Shown here: positions 5,857 to 13,642 of the stretch, piece after piece
How the letters are laid out: every line of letters starts with the position of its first letter
Numbering within the stretch: position 1 is the stretch's first letter
Origin: Paenibacillus sp. UBA6285
GTDB taxonomy: Bacteria > Bacillota > Bacilli > Paenibacillales > Paenibacillaceae
Length of the DNA: 16,109 nt
Direction: 5' to 3'
Assembly (NCBI GenBank): GCA_002438345.1
Contig: DJUJ01000122.1
Span: 6,421 to 22,529 of the forward strand
Position numbers and translations under genes: made by a program
Notes under the pieces: model-generated
The model's database searches: none
What the model saw: only the letters and a program-made list of their open reading frames with translations
What the model was told of the DNA's origin: nothing

Positions 5857-8391
5857 CTACTCTATCTCTCTTAACCGTTCCACAATTGTTGCTTGGGATA
5901 TTGTTTTATATGCTCTCAGCGTCACTGCGAAAGCAATGATTAACATAACAGGAACGGTGAAGATAAACGGCAACCAGCTCATTCGGAATACCGTAAAGGC
6001 TATAACTTCTGTGATGCTTTTGGAAATCTTATAGGTCAGCAGCACACCTAATGTTGACGTTATGAGCACAGTACAAAGCACATTGTAGAGTCCTTCATAA
6101 ATTAACATAAGTTTTAATTGTTTTTTGGTCATGCCAATACTTTCCAGCATGGCAAATTCATTTCTGCGAGAGATGACTCCAGTAAGTACGGTATTAACAT
6201 AATTCAACACGCCGATGAGAGCAATGACTAAACTAAGACTATAACCTATGGTTTGAAAAATGCGAATAAATCCGCCAAGCTCCTCCTTGTAATCCTCCCT
6301 GGATTTCAAGGTTAATTCATTTGTCGAATCTGTTAGAGCTTTGGCAGCTTGTTCTACCTGGTCCAGCTTAGTCGGATCGACGTGCAGTGTGGCTGAAACG
6401 ATATAGGCCGGGTCGGTGCCTTGCGGCATTTCCTTCTGCAGTTCCGGAGCAGGGAGGAAGGCATTATAGCCTAACATGGAGAAAGCTTTTGTTGTTGCAG
6501 CATATACCGCATCATTTTTTAATACCGCCATCACCTCATAAGACTTCCCCGACTTCCCGAAAGTGATTGTATCCCCAGGATGATAATAGGAGCGGTAGCT
6601 ATCTTCTTCTATAAACATGGCCTCGGCTATGATCACATATTTTCCTGAAGCAAATTTCTGCCTGTTAAACTCTCCTTCGATAATATCCTTGTCCAAAAGA
6701 TCATACCATCCTGGATCTAATCCATATAGTTTAATGTAGATCATTCCCCCCTTATCTAGAGTGGAGAGAAGAACAGGATGTGGGTTAGCAGCAGCCAATG
6801 GCTCCAAAATAGCCCGGACCGCATCATCGACAGGATATGGAACATACCTGTAATATACCTTATCTACACTTTCTACACCGTCAATTCCACTTAGATTGTT
6901 GGTGAATTCCTCCGAAAGCTTATAAGGATCACCGTCTCGAGCTCCCGTAATACTGACTAACACTTCATTCTGAACCACAAAATCTCCGGAGATAAAAGCA
7001 CGCAGATATTTATTCACATCCAAAGAGGAGATTACTGTAAAAATGGTACTGAATAAGATGATACTCAAGGAGAGCGAAGAGAGCATCAAGATCAGCTTTT
7101 TTTTGCTTCTGAGCAGGTTGGAGAACGCCATGTTGTGAAGTTTTGCTCCATGTTTTGATTTCTTGGTTTTCCGTTTTCCGATGCTGCTGACTCCAGCAAA
7201 TTTTACAGCCTCTACTGGCGAGGTTCGCGAGGCCATCCGACCCGGTTTGCTTGCGGCGATCCATACTGTCATAAACGAGAATGCTGCTGCGCCAATAAAT
7301 ATCCACGGGCTAGCAGAATAGACATTACCGGAAGTATTGCTTGAGATGGAGTTGGCCATGGGGAGAACCAGTAAGCCTAGCAGATATCCAAACCCTAATC
7401 CAAAGGGCAGCGCGACGAGATAAAGTGAGCGAGCCTGAATGGAGATGATTTTTTTCAGTTGTCGAGGTGTGGTGCCGATGGTCTTTAGCAGTCCATAAAA
7501 TTTCACATCCCGCACGACGGAAATAAAAAAGATATTGTAAATCAGCAAATAGCCGCTCAGCATTGTGATTAGAATGACAACTGCATAAGGAATGATATTC
7601 ACTAGATTTTCAGAGAGAGAGACACTCGTATAAGCAGGATTTACACCATAGGGCACATCCAGGCCGGTGTCCGCCAAAATCTTTTGTACCTTCTTTTCAA
7701 TATTATAAGAATTATTAAACATCACCGCCAAATCTGAGGTGTTCACATAAGAACCCGTTGCTTCAGAGAGGTCCGGATCAATTTGGGAAATGTTCTTCTG
7801 TGTGAAAGCTTCTGATACAAAAGCCAATCCTGACATTGCTAAATTTTGATCGGTTTCGTAAAATCCGGAGATCTTAAAGTCTTGGCTTATGACTTTTTCA
7901 CCCGTGTCTATATCCAGCTTCACAATCTGGCCTAACTCATGTTTTGCTCCAAGCATGTCAAGCGCCCAAGTATTTAGGACGATTTCATCCACACGGGAAG
8001 GCAAACCACCAGCTATAAAGTTGATAAATCCATGTTTGACATAATTCTCGTCAACACGAAGTACCTCTACCCGGTTATTCTTGAATAGACTGGTGCTTAT
8101 ATCGCCAACCTTAAGGAAAACGCCATATTCTTTGATGGATGGATGATTCTTCAGCTTCTCCAACTCGGCAGGATTCAGATATTTGAAGCTTCCATGATAA
8201 TCGCTACCGGTAGTCTGCATTTGTGCGTGTTGCATCGATTGGTTAATACTGAGCGCCAAGGTAAACACGGCGGTGATCAAAAGGGTAGTCAGTACGATGG
8301 CACAGATGATAGTGAAATTGCGAGCTCTGTTGGCTTTGAGGCTTTTTTTGGCTAAAGTAGCAATGGTCTTGCGATTATTCGTACTGATCAT
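5857..8391 (-). CDS. FtsX-like (MacB-type) ABC transporter permease
   Basis: An 844-residue membrane protein with two FtsX permease units. The first has a TM helix near 26-50, a large extracytoplasmic domain (about 51-262), then TM helices near 263-293, 320-345 and 361-381. The second has a TM near 431-456, another large outer domain to about residue 700, and three terminal TM helices. Each unit has the cytoplasmic coupling signature of the family: VKFYGLLKTIGTTPRQLK in the first and RRNEFAMLESIGMTKKQLK in the second. Its start overlaps the ATPase stop by 4 bases (ATGA on the minus strand), so the two form one transporter. Duplicated outer domains point to handling of envelope lipids, lipoproteins or cationic peptides; the substrate cannot be read. 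The layout (about 8 TM, two outer domains) differs from BceB (10 TM, one outer domain). Confidence 0.9.
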   Translation of the reverse strand: MISTNNRKTIATLAKKSLKANRARNFTIICAIVLTTLLITAVFTLALSINQSMQHAQMQTTGSDYHGSFKYLNPAELEKLKNHPSIKEYGVFLKVGDISTSLFKNNRVEVLRVDENYVKHGFINFIAGGLPSRVDEIVLNTWALDMLGAKHELGQIVKLDIDTGEKVISQDFKISGFYETDQNLAMSGLAFVSEAFTQKNISQIDPDLSEATGSYVNTSDLAVMFNNSYNIEKKVQKILADTGLDVPYGVNPAYTSVSLSENLVNIIPYAVVILITMLSGYLLIYNIFFISVVRDVKFYGLLKTIGTTPRQLKKIISIQARSLYLVALPFGLGFGYLLGLLVLPMANSISSNTSGNVYSASPWIFIGAAAFSFMTVWIAASKPGRMASRTSPVEAVKFAGVSSIGKRKTKKSKHGAKLHNMAFSNLLRSKKKLILMLSSLSLSIILFSTIFTVISSLDVNKYLRAFISGDFVVQNEVLVSITGARDGDPYKLSEEFTNNLSGIDGVESVDKVYYRYVPYPVDDAVRAILEPLAAANPHPVLLSTLDKGGMIYIKLYGLDPGWYDLLDKDIIEGEFNRQKFASGKYVIIAEAMFIEEDSYRSYYHPGDTITFGKSGKSYEVMAVLKNDAVYAATTKAFSMLGYNAFLPAPELQKEMPQGTDPAYIVSATLHVDPTKLDQVEQAAKALTDSTNELTLKSREDYKEELGGFIRIFQTIGYSLSLVIALIGVLNYVNTVLTGVISRRNEFAMLESIGMTKKQLKLMLIYEGLYNVLCTVLITSTLGVLLTYKISKSITEVIAFTVFRMSWLPFIFTVPVMLIIAFAVTLRAYKTISQATIVERLREIE

Positions 8392-9086
8392 GGCTGGTTC
8401 ACTCCGGAGCTGCGGGGTTGACCAGTGAAAATGATGCCATCTTCAATACGGATAATGCGGTCAGCAGTTTGAGCAATTTGTTCATTGTGCGTGATCATCA
8501 CGATAGTTTGGTAGAATTTCTCACTCATCTGCTTCAGCAGAATCAGTACTTCCTGGCTTGTTTTACTATCCAGATTACCTGTGGGCTCATCCGCCAAGAT
8601 AATTGATGGCTTGGTTGCCAATGCTCTGGCAATCGCCACCCGCTGCTGCTGCCCACCAGACAGATTAGAAGGTAGAGTATTCACTTTTTCCTGCAAGCCC
8701 AAGGTGCGGATGATCAGATCAAGATAAGCCTCATCTATTTTGCCACCGTCCAGCTCAATAGGCAGTACAATATTCTCCCGCACATTTAATATGGGCACCA
8801 AATTGTAGTTCTGAAAAACAAACCCCACCGATCTGCGCCGAAAAATGGTCAGCTTCTCGTCACTCATCGCAAAAATATCGTTCCCGTCCACGTAAACCTT
8901 GCCCTCAGTTGCCCGATCCAATCCACCTAGCATATGAAGAAGAGTGCTTTTACCGCTGCCGCTAGTACCGACGATAGCGACAAACTCGCCTTTTTCCACC
9001 GCCAGTGATACACCGTCCAGAGCCTTAACACCAGAGCCGATCTTTCCATAGTGTTTTTTTAAATTTTCAGTTTGTAAAATAGGCAT
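8388..9086 (-). CDS. ABC transporter ATP-binding protein (MacB/LolD/BceA type)
   Basis: A 232-residue cytoplasmic ATPase. Motifs are Walker [10 protein letters not shown] (40-48), the Q-loop VFQNYNL, the signature LSGGQQQR, Walker [14 protein letters not shown] and the H-loop MITHNE. The [10 protein letters not shown] sequence and the compact length are typical of the MacB/LolD subfamily, which powers FtsX-like permeases by mechanotransmission. It has a good Shine-Dalgarno (GGAGGGG) just upstream and shares a 4-base overlap with the permease gene. It is separated from the sensor kinase by 102 bases that may carry their own promoter and operator. Confidence 0.93.
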   Translation of the reverse strand: MPILQTENLKKHYGKIGSGVKALDGVSLAVEKGEFVAIVGTSGSGKSTLLHMLGGLDRATEGKVYVDGNDIFAMSDEKLTIFRRRSVGFVFQNYNLVPILNVRENIVLPIELDGGKIDEAYLDLIIRTLGLQEKVNTLPSNLSGGQQQRVAIARALATKPSIILADEPTGNLDSKTSQEVLILLKQMSEKFYQTIVMITHNEQIAQTADRIIRIEDGIIFTGQPRSSGVNQP

Positions 9087-9188
9087 AACTTTTCCCCTCC
9101 AATAAGATCGTTTTGTCCATAATCTAAGGGTAACAAATCAATCTGACAGGAGAGTGTCTGAATTCTGACCATAATGACACATTCTATT
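9087..9188 (-). promoter_or_regulatory. Candidate response-regulator operator upstream of the ABC genes
   Basis: The gap between kinase and ATPase genes holds repeated GTCAGA elements. Read on the minus strand, GTCAGAATT (complement of 9161-9169) and GTCAGATTG (complement of 9139-9147) start 22 bases apart, about two helical turns, as expected for tandem OmpR-family binding. GTCAGAATTCAGAC is itself nearly palindromic, and a GTGTCATTATG lies just before it. This suggests the ABC pair is inducible by the adjacent regulator. No clean -35/-10 pair was found, so the site is a proposal. Confidence 0.35.
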
Positions 9189-10226
9189 TTATCGCTGGGG
9201 CAAGAAAACGGAGAATGTTGTACCTTTTCCGGCTTCAGAACTGACCTTGATATGACCGCCTTGCGTCGTGATAATCTCTCTGGACAAAAATAATCCGATC
9301 CCGACCCCCTCGAATTCACGCGCCTGCTTCCCCCGGTAGAACCGCTTAAAGATGTGATGGATTTCTTCGCTGGGGATTCCAAGCCCAGTATCGGTAATGT
9401 GAATACAGGTAAACATCTCATTGCTTTCAGCAAGAATGGAAATTTGTCCGCTATGCGGTGTATATTTCACAGCATTCTCCAGCAGGTTGAATAGTGCTTC
9501 ACTTGTCCATTTAACATCGTGGCTGGCTACGATGTGTGACCTACAGTCAATATTAATGGTAATTTGTTTGCTTTCCGCTTGGGTATACACCTGGGATAAT
9601 GCCTTCGTCAGAGTCTGAATGAGCGGTTTCGCTTCAAACTGCTGCAGGGAGATCATTCCTGTTTCCAGCCGTGATAATTTGATTAGAGACTGGATTAGCC
9701 AATCCAACTTATCCGACTGCGTTTGAATATGCTGCACGTAGTATCGGACATTCTCATTTAGTCCGGGCATCTCCTCCAGCAATTGACTGAATACCATGAT
9801 ATTAGAGAGAGGTGTCTTGGTTTGATGGGAGATATCCGATAACAGCTCTTTTATTTTGTTTTTCTCCGTCTGAAGATTCCGCTCATTCGTCTTAGCAATC
9901 CCTATGTAGCGTTTTAGTTTATGTTCCATCGAAGACAGAGCTGTTTCTTCATAGTTAGTGAGTGGTGGCTGGTCATGCATAGCCCGCTCAATCGCTGTAT
10001 CCAAGGTCTGCATATAGTTTGCGATCTGGCGGTTCCATAACCATACCCATACGGCTCCTGTTGCTAATAGACAGATGATGAATAACGAAGTGAGTTGGAG
10101 CAGAGTGGGGTCGAACCCGTACAGAAACATTATTCTACCGATAAAGCAGGCCACGAGGACAATGATGATCAGCAGAAAGAGCCTATGTACTTGCTTGAAA
10201 TGGGGAGGGACTCCATTTTTATTCAT
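9189..10226 (-). CDS. Sensor histidine kinase, intramembrane-sensing type
   Basis: A 345-residue membrane kinase. Two TM helices (about 17-36 and 43-65) are separated by only about 6-8 residues, so there is no real outer sensor domain. This is the pattern of BceS/LiaS-like kinases, which take their signal from a membrane partner. A dimerisation helix follows, with phospho-acceptor His134 in SDISHQTKTPLSNI, then the HATPase: N-box NLLENAVKYTP, G1 DTGLGIP, F-box FKRFYRG and G2 GVGIGLFLSREII. The ATG overlaps the regulator stop by 4 bases. Given its neighbours, it probably receives its signal from the adjacent ABC transporter (inference from Bce-type systems). Confidence 0.92.
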   Translation of the reverse strand: MNKNGVPPHFKQVHRLFLLIIIVLVACFIGRIMFLYGFDPTLLQLTSLFIICLLATGAVWVWLWNRQIANYMQTLDTAIERAMHDQPPLTNYEETALSSMEHKLKRYIGIAKTNERNLQTEKNKIKELLSDISHQTKTPLSNIMVFSQLLEEMPGLNENVRYYVQHIQTQSDKLDWLIQSLIKLSRLETGMISLQQFEAKPLIQTLTKALSQVYTQAESKQITINIDCRSHIVASHDVKWTSEALFNLLENAVKYTPHSGQISILAESNEMFTCIHITDTGLGIPSEEIHHIFKRFYRGKQAREFEGVGIGLFLSREIITTQGGHIKVSSEAGKGTTFSVFLPQR

Positions 10227-10906
10227 GGCTTTTGTCCTTCAGCCCACATGTATCCCAGTCCGTAGATGGTCTTAATATATTTAGGCGCTGCCGGGTCGTC
10301 CTCAAGTTTAGCACGCAGCCGTTTGATGGCTACAGTCAATGCGTTTTCATCTACGAATTCAGCATCCTGGCTCCAGATCTTGTCTATCAGCTGCTCTCTG
10401 GTCAGAATGTTGCCCGTATTCGTCACCAGCAGCCGCAGCAGTTTTTGCTCGGTTTTGCTCAGCTGGAGCGGCTGTTTATGTTTGCAGTACTCCAACTTCT
10501 CAAAATCGAGTTCTAACGGACCCAGTGTTATTTTGCCAGCGCCTTGCGAGTCCGTCCTCCTGAGCAGTGCCATTACTCTGGCACGTAGAACCATCAGGCT
10601 GAACGGTTTGGTGATATAGTCATCGCCTCCCAATCCAAAGCCGGTAATAATGTCGGACTCCATATCATTCGCGGTTAGAAAAATAATGGGTACACGTGAG
10701 GTCTTGCGAAGTTGTTCGCAATAATCTAGCCCACTCCCGTCCGGCAAATTGATGTCCAGAATGATGAGATCGATAGGGTGAACTGCAACAATATTTTCCG
10801 CCGCAGCAATGTCATAGGCTTGATGGATCACCACATCGTTTTGAGAAAGAGTGAGAGCGATTCCTTTGTTTAAGCTACGGTCGTCTTCAACGATCAGTAT
10901 GTTCAT
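10223..10906 (-). CDS. OmpR/PhoB-family response regulator
   Basis: A 227-residue two-component regulator. The receiver domain (1-115) has the acidic pair Glu7-Asp8-Asp9, phospho-acceptor Asp51 in LIILDINLPDGSG, the Thr of FLTA and Lys100 in DDYITKPF. The C-terminal winged helix (about 130-225) contains LSKTEQKLLRLL, LTREQLIDKIW, the recognition helix NALTVAIKRLRAKL and the wing YIKTIYGLGYMW. The start has a strong AAAGGAG site. It is first in the minus-strand operon regulator-kinase-ATPase-permease and divergent from the lia locus. Its nearest functional types by context are BceR/VncR-like regulators of drug-responsive ABC transporters. Confidence 0.94.
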   Translation of the reverse strand: MNILIVEDDRSLNKGIALTLSQNDVVIHQAYDIAAAENIVAVHPIDLIILDINLPDGSGLDYCEQLRKTSRVPIIFLTANDMESDIITGFGLGGDDYITKPFSLMVLRARVMALLRRTDSQGAGKITLGPLELDFEKLEYCKHKQPLQLSKTEQKLLRLLVTNTGNILTREQLIDKIWSQDAEFVDENALTVAIKRLRAKLEDDPAAPKYIKTIYGLGYMWAEGQKP

Positions 10907-10935
10907 GGTAATTCTCCTTTGTTTCTTATTTGATC

Positions 10936-10963
10936 ATTATACATTTTTGGGATTTATTCGAAA
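10936..10963 (-). promoter_or_regulatory. Putative promoter of the response regulator operon
   Basis: On the minus strand a perfect TATAAT (complement of 10936-10941) is preceded, after a 16-base spacer, by TTTCGA (complement of 10958-10963), a weak -35. The -10 lies about 30 bases before the start codon. A good -10 with a poor -35 would suit either low basal or activated expression. Confidence 0.55.
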
Positions 10964-11280
10964 GTGAGAATTTATTTAGTAGGCACTTGAAAGTAGAGTT
11001 TTTCCTTATAATCATTAAAAATGTTTTATTGTATATTAAATGTAGTCTTCTAGAAATCCATTTAGGGTGATGTCCGTTCAATTTTTAATGGGTTCGTACC
11101 CAATTTATATGTGGATAGGTTGGTTATCTCTTGCAACTAGCCCTGTAATGGTCTGCAGTCGCACACCTACCTCGACTAAGGTCCAGTACCAAAAACCGTC
11201 GTTGGTCTGTTTTGAAAGTCTGAGAATTGCTCTAGAATAAGGCTATAAGGTTAAGGACAACGAAAGGCGGTGAGAAAATA
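10964..11280 (+). promoter_or_regulatory. Control region upstream of the lia-type operon
   Basis: No gene is seen here. A possible promoter is TTGAAA (11212-11217) with TAGAAT (11233-11238), but the 15-base spacer is short. Just upstream of it lie an inverted repeat ACCAA/TTGGT (11188-11192 / 11202-11206, 9-base gap) and an ACT-N7-AGT element (11175-11187). These sit where a LuxR-family activator such as LiaR would bind next to a -35. The ribosome binding site AAAGGCGGTGA (11263-11273) precedes the first gene. Operator assignment is inference. Confidence 0.4.
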
Positions 11281-11583
11281 ATGCAAAGAAGACAAGGAAA
11301 CGGATTGGCGGTTGTACTGATTGTGATTGGTGCGGTAATGCTGCTCGGTTTAGCGCTTCCTCTGATTCACGGTATTTTCCGACTACTGTTCCCAGTATTG
11401 CTGGTTGTTCTCGGGTACTATGGGATTAAGAGTGGACGCAAGATTATCGGTTGGGTATTAATGTTCATTGGTGTCATGAGCTTGATCGCGAAGCTTTCCT
11501 GGATCATCGGACCCCTTCTGGGTGTGGCGTTGATCGTATGGGGCGTGTCAGCTTTAAAGGGTAGAAGAAATGGTACTTATTAA
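11281..11583 (+). CDS. LiaI-like small membrane protein
   Basis: A 100-residue, very hydrophobic protein with about four TM helices: roughly 9-28, 31-48, 55-70 and 73-91. Its start is polar (MQRRQGNG) and its tail basic (KGRRNGTY). The pattern of paired short helices with GYYGIKSGRK-type turns resembles the LiaI/LiaF N-terminal transmembrane domain. It opens a lia-type operon and would be the membrane anchor for the PspA/LiaH proteins behind it, as LiaI is for LiaH in Bacillus subtilis. It is shorter than B. subtilis LiaI and has more predicted helices, so the name is by position and type. Confidence 0.75.
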   Translation: MQRRQGNGLAVVLIVIGAVMLLGLALPLIHGIFRLLFPVLLVVLGYYGIKSGRKIIGWVLMFIGVMSLIAKLSWIIGPLLGVALIVWGVSALKGRRNGTY

Positions 11584-11627
11584 GAAGAATTGTACTTAAA
11601 CAAGAAGCAGGGAGGGAGCAGGAGATT

Positions 11628-12305
11628 ATGAGTGTTTTTCGTCGCATGAGGGATATTACGGTAGCTAATCTAAATGAACGTCTGGAGCAAAGCCAAGATC
11701 CTGTGAAGCTAATTGATCAATTTCTACATTCAACCCGTGAGGAAATCAGTGAAGCTGAAAGATTGTATCAGCAATACGCTTCCCATACGAAGCAATTGCA
11801 GCAGCAAGTGAACCAAGCGACTGCCATGAGAAACAAACGTGAGGAACAGGCGCTACTTGCGCTAAAAGCGGGCGAGGATCATCTCGCAAAGCTGGCTTTA
11901 CAAGAAAAAATTATTCACGAGGAAAAATTGGAGCAGTACAGCGGGCTACTTGAACAAAGTAAGCAATCCTTGTTTGAACTTGAAGGACAGCTGAATGAGC
12001 TGAAAATAGAGTATCAGACGGTGTACAGCAAACGTCAGTATTATGCAGCACGGATGGAGTCGCTGAGACTACAGCAACGTATGAATCAAAGAGCCAGTAC
12101 TTATGGTAACGGCGGTGATGTTCCCAAAATGTTCGGACGTCTGGAAGATCGGATGTCAGATTGGGAATTAGAAGCGAAGAGCCTGCGCGATTTACGGCGC
12201 ATGGGACAGGAATATGCGGTGCAAGCAGGTGAGACCGTAGCAACCGTACTCGAAAGAGAAATGGCTCGCCTAAAGGAGAAACTGAACAATGGTGGAAAGG
12301 AGTAG
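11628..12305 (+). CDS. PspA/IM30 (LiaH) family protein, first copy
   Basis: A 225-residue, almost wholly helical, coiled-coil protein of the phage-shock PspA/IM30 family. Such proteins bind the inner membrane face and assemble into rings or rods that stabilise damaged membrane (ESCRT-III-like fold). The N-terminus MSVFRRMRDITVANLNERLEQSQDP followed by a long charged coiled coil, with a MFGRLEDRMSDWELEAKSL helix near 163-181, follows the family plan. The length equals B. subtilis LiaH. A GGAGG-type site precedes the ATG. It is more divergent from LiaH than the second copy at 12781. It sits 44 bases after the LiaI-like gene and ends just before the PspC gene. Confidence 0.88.
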   Translation: MSVFRRMRDITVANLNERLEQSQDPVKLIDQFLHSTREEISEAERLYQQYASHTKQLQQQVNQATAMRNKREEQALLALKAGEDHLAKLALQEKIIHEEKLEQYSGLLEQSKQSLFELEGQLNELKIEYQTVYSKRQYYAARMESLRLQQRMNQRASTYGNGGDVPKMFGRLEDRMSDWELEAKSLRDLRRMGQEYAVQAGETVATVLEREMARLKEKLNNGGKE

Positions 12306-12309
12306 CGCT

Positions 12310-12777
12310 ATGAGTCGATTATATCGTTCAACCAGAGATAAAGTGATGACGGGTCTTGCGGGTGGATTATCTGAGACACTCGGTATTGATTCCACGCTAT
12401 TCCGGATTCTGTTACTGGTCAGCATTCCGTTTACAGGAGGTGCCGTGATTCCAGTATACTTCATTGCAGCGCTGGTTATTCCGAAGGAGCCTACGCATTA
12501 TAATCCTTTCGGACCAGGCCCTGGCGCACCGGGTGGCCCATTCGATGGTCCTTACTCAGGTAGACCGGAACATGGACACGGACCGCATGCCAATGGCGGA
12601 CATGGACCTTATGGACGCCAGCCTAATTACAATCCAAATTTTGAGAAGAACAATGCATATTCCGCTCCGGACTCCGGTTTGGATGCGATGATGAAGGATA
12701 TTGAGAAGAAGGCTCTGCAAAAAGAAGTAGAAGAACTCAAACAAAAACTGTCTAAATATGAGAAAGGGGAATTGTAA
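12310..12777 (+). CDS. pspC: PspC-domain membrane protein with Gly/Pro/His-rich linker and coiled-coil tail
   Basis: A 155-residue protein. The PspC domain occupies about 1-60: LYRSTRDKVMTGLAGGLSE, then a membrane segment near 32-57 ending in ALVIPKEP. A low-complexity linker (about 61-110) is rich in Gly, Pro and His (EHGHGPHANGGHGPYG), followed by a C-terminal coiled coil (about 124-153). PspC proteins anchor or modulate PspA-type responses at the membrane. I chose ATG 12310 because GGAAAGGAG ends 7 bases upstream; the in-frame ATG at 12289 lies inside the previous gene and would add only 7 residues. It is flanked on both sides by PspA/LiaH genes. Confidence 0.9.
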   Translation: MSRLYRSTRDKVMTGLAGGLSETLGIDSTLFRILLLVSIPFTGGAVIPVYFIAALVIPKEPTHYNPFGPGPGAPGGPFDGPYSGRPEHGHGPHANGGHGPYGRQPNYNPNFEKNNAYSAPDSGLDAMMKDIEKKALQKEVEELKQKLSKYEKGEL

Positions 12778-12780
12778 ATC

Positions 12781-13485
12781 ATGGGAGTATTTCAAAGAAT
12801 TAAAGATATGACAAAGGCGTCGGTAAATGACTTGTTGGATAAGGTAGAGGACCCAATCGTAATGCTAAACCAATATCTGCGCGATATGGAGGCTGAAATT
12901 CACGAAGCGGAAGTTACAGTTGCCAAGCAAATGGCGAACGAGCGTCGCATGAAACAACGCGTGGAAGAAGCAGCGAAAATGTCCGCACAGCGTGGAGCGC
13001 AAGCTGAATTGGCACTGAAAAACGGTCAAGAAGAAGTGACTCGCAAGTTGTTGGAGGAAAAAATCTACTTCGACCAAAAACAAGCGGTATACAGCGATCT
13101 TCACGCTCAAGCCGAAGTGCAAGCGAAGGAATTGGTTGGGCAGCTGCATGATATGAAGGATGAATTCTACAAGCTGCGCAACAAGCGTAACGAGCTCGTA
13201 TCCCGCGCTCAAATGGCTAAAGCGAAGAAACAAATGACGCAAATCAGCAGCGTACATTCCATCGAAAGTGGCAGTGCGTCACTCGGATTCCACCGGATGG
13301 AAGAGAAAATTATGCAGCTTGAAGCAGAAGCAGATGTAATGCGTGCACCTTACAGCCCATCCGCTGCTTACACTAAACCAGTCGATGTTGAGAAACAACT
13401 GAAAGTGGATGAGCAACTAGCTGCGCTGAGAAGCAAGCTGAATGATACACCAGCTGCTCCTTCTTTAAACAAAAAAGAAGAATAA
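12781..13485 (+). CDS. liaH: PspA/LiaH family protein, second copy
   Basis: A 234-residue coiled-coil phage-shock protein. The N-terminus ([21 protein letters not shown] then [16 protein letters not shown]) closely follows the LiaH/PspA pattern, and the middle coiled coil ([39 protein letters not shown]) matches LiaH helix by helix. I judge this, rather than the first copy, to be the closer LiaH equivalent. It starts 3 bases after the pspC stop, with AAAGGGGA upstream. It is expected to form membrane-protecting oligomers under envelope stress. Its 3' end is followed by a hairpin that separates it from liaFSR. Confidence 0.9.
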   Translation: MGVFQRIKDMTKASVNDLLDKVEDPIVMLNQYLRDMEAEIHEAEVTVAKQMANERRMKQRVEEAAKMSAQRGAQAELALKNGQEEVTRKLLEEKIYFDQKQAVYSDLHAQAEVQAKELVGQLHDMKDEFYKLRNKRNELVSRAQMAKAKKQMTQISSVHSIESGSASLGFHRMEEKIMQLEAEADVMRAPYSPSAAYTKPVDVEKQLKVDEQLAALRSKLNDTPAAPSLNKKEE

Positions 13486-13531
13486 ATCCTGTTCCTAAAA
13501 CTTAAGTAGATATGATATGCTGGACAAGAAG

Positions 13532-13571
13532 AAGCCATACGGTATGGATCTCCATACCGATATGGCTTTTG
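13532..13571 (+). terminator. Hairpin between liaH and liaF, attenuator or weak terminator
   Basis: AAGCCATACGGTATGG (13532-13547) pairs with CCATACCGATATGGCTT (13552-13568) around an ATCT loop, with one bulged A. Only four T residues follow, so it may let part of the transcripts through or protect the upstream mRNA 3' end. This parallels the partial terminator after liaH in B. subtilis. Confidence 0.65.
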
Positions 13572-13582
13572 TAGCGGCTGGC

Positions 13583-13588
13583 TATAAT
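13583..13588 (+). promoter_or_regulatory. Possible -10 element ahead of liaFSR
   Basis: A perfect TATAAT lies behind the hairpin and 55 bases before the liaF start. No good -35 is found at the right distance. A separate weak constitutive promoter for the sensory genes would make sense, but the evidence is one hexamer. Confidence 0.3.
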
Positions 13589-13642
13589 ATATTTATGAGT
13601 AAAGTTTTCCGAAGCAAAACTTAAACTTTAAGGAGGTGCGAA

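Noticed and set aside
10987..11012. TTGAAA ... TATAAT as a forward promoter for the lia operon
   Set aside because: The spacer is only 14 bases, too short for sigma-A, and it would be about 270 bases from the first gene.
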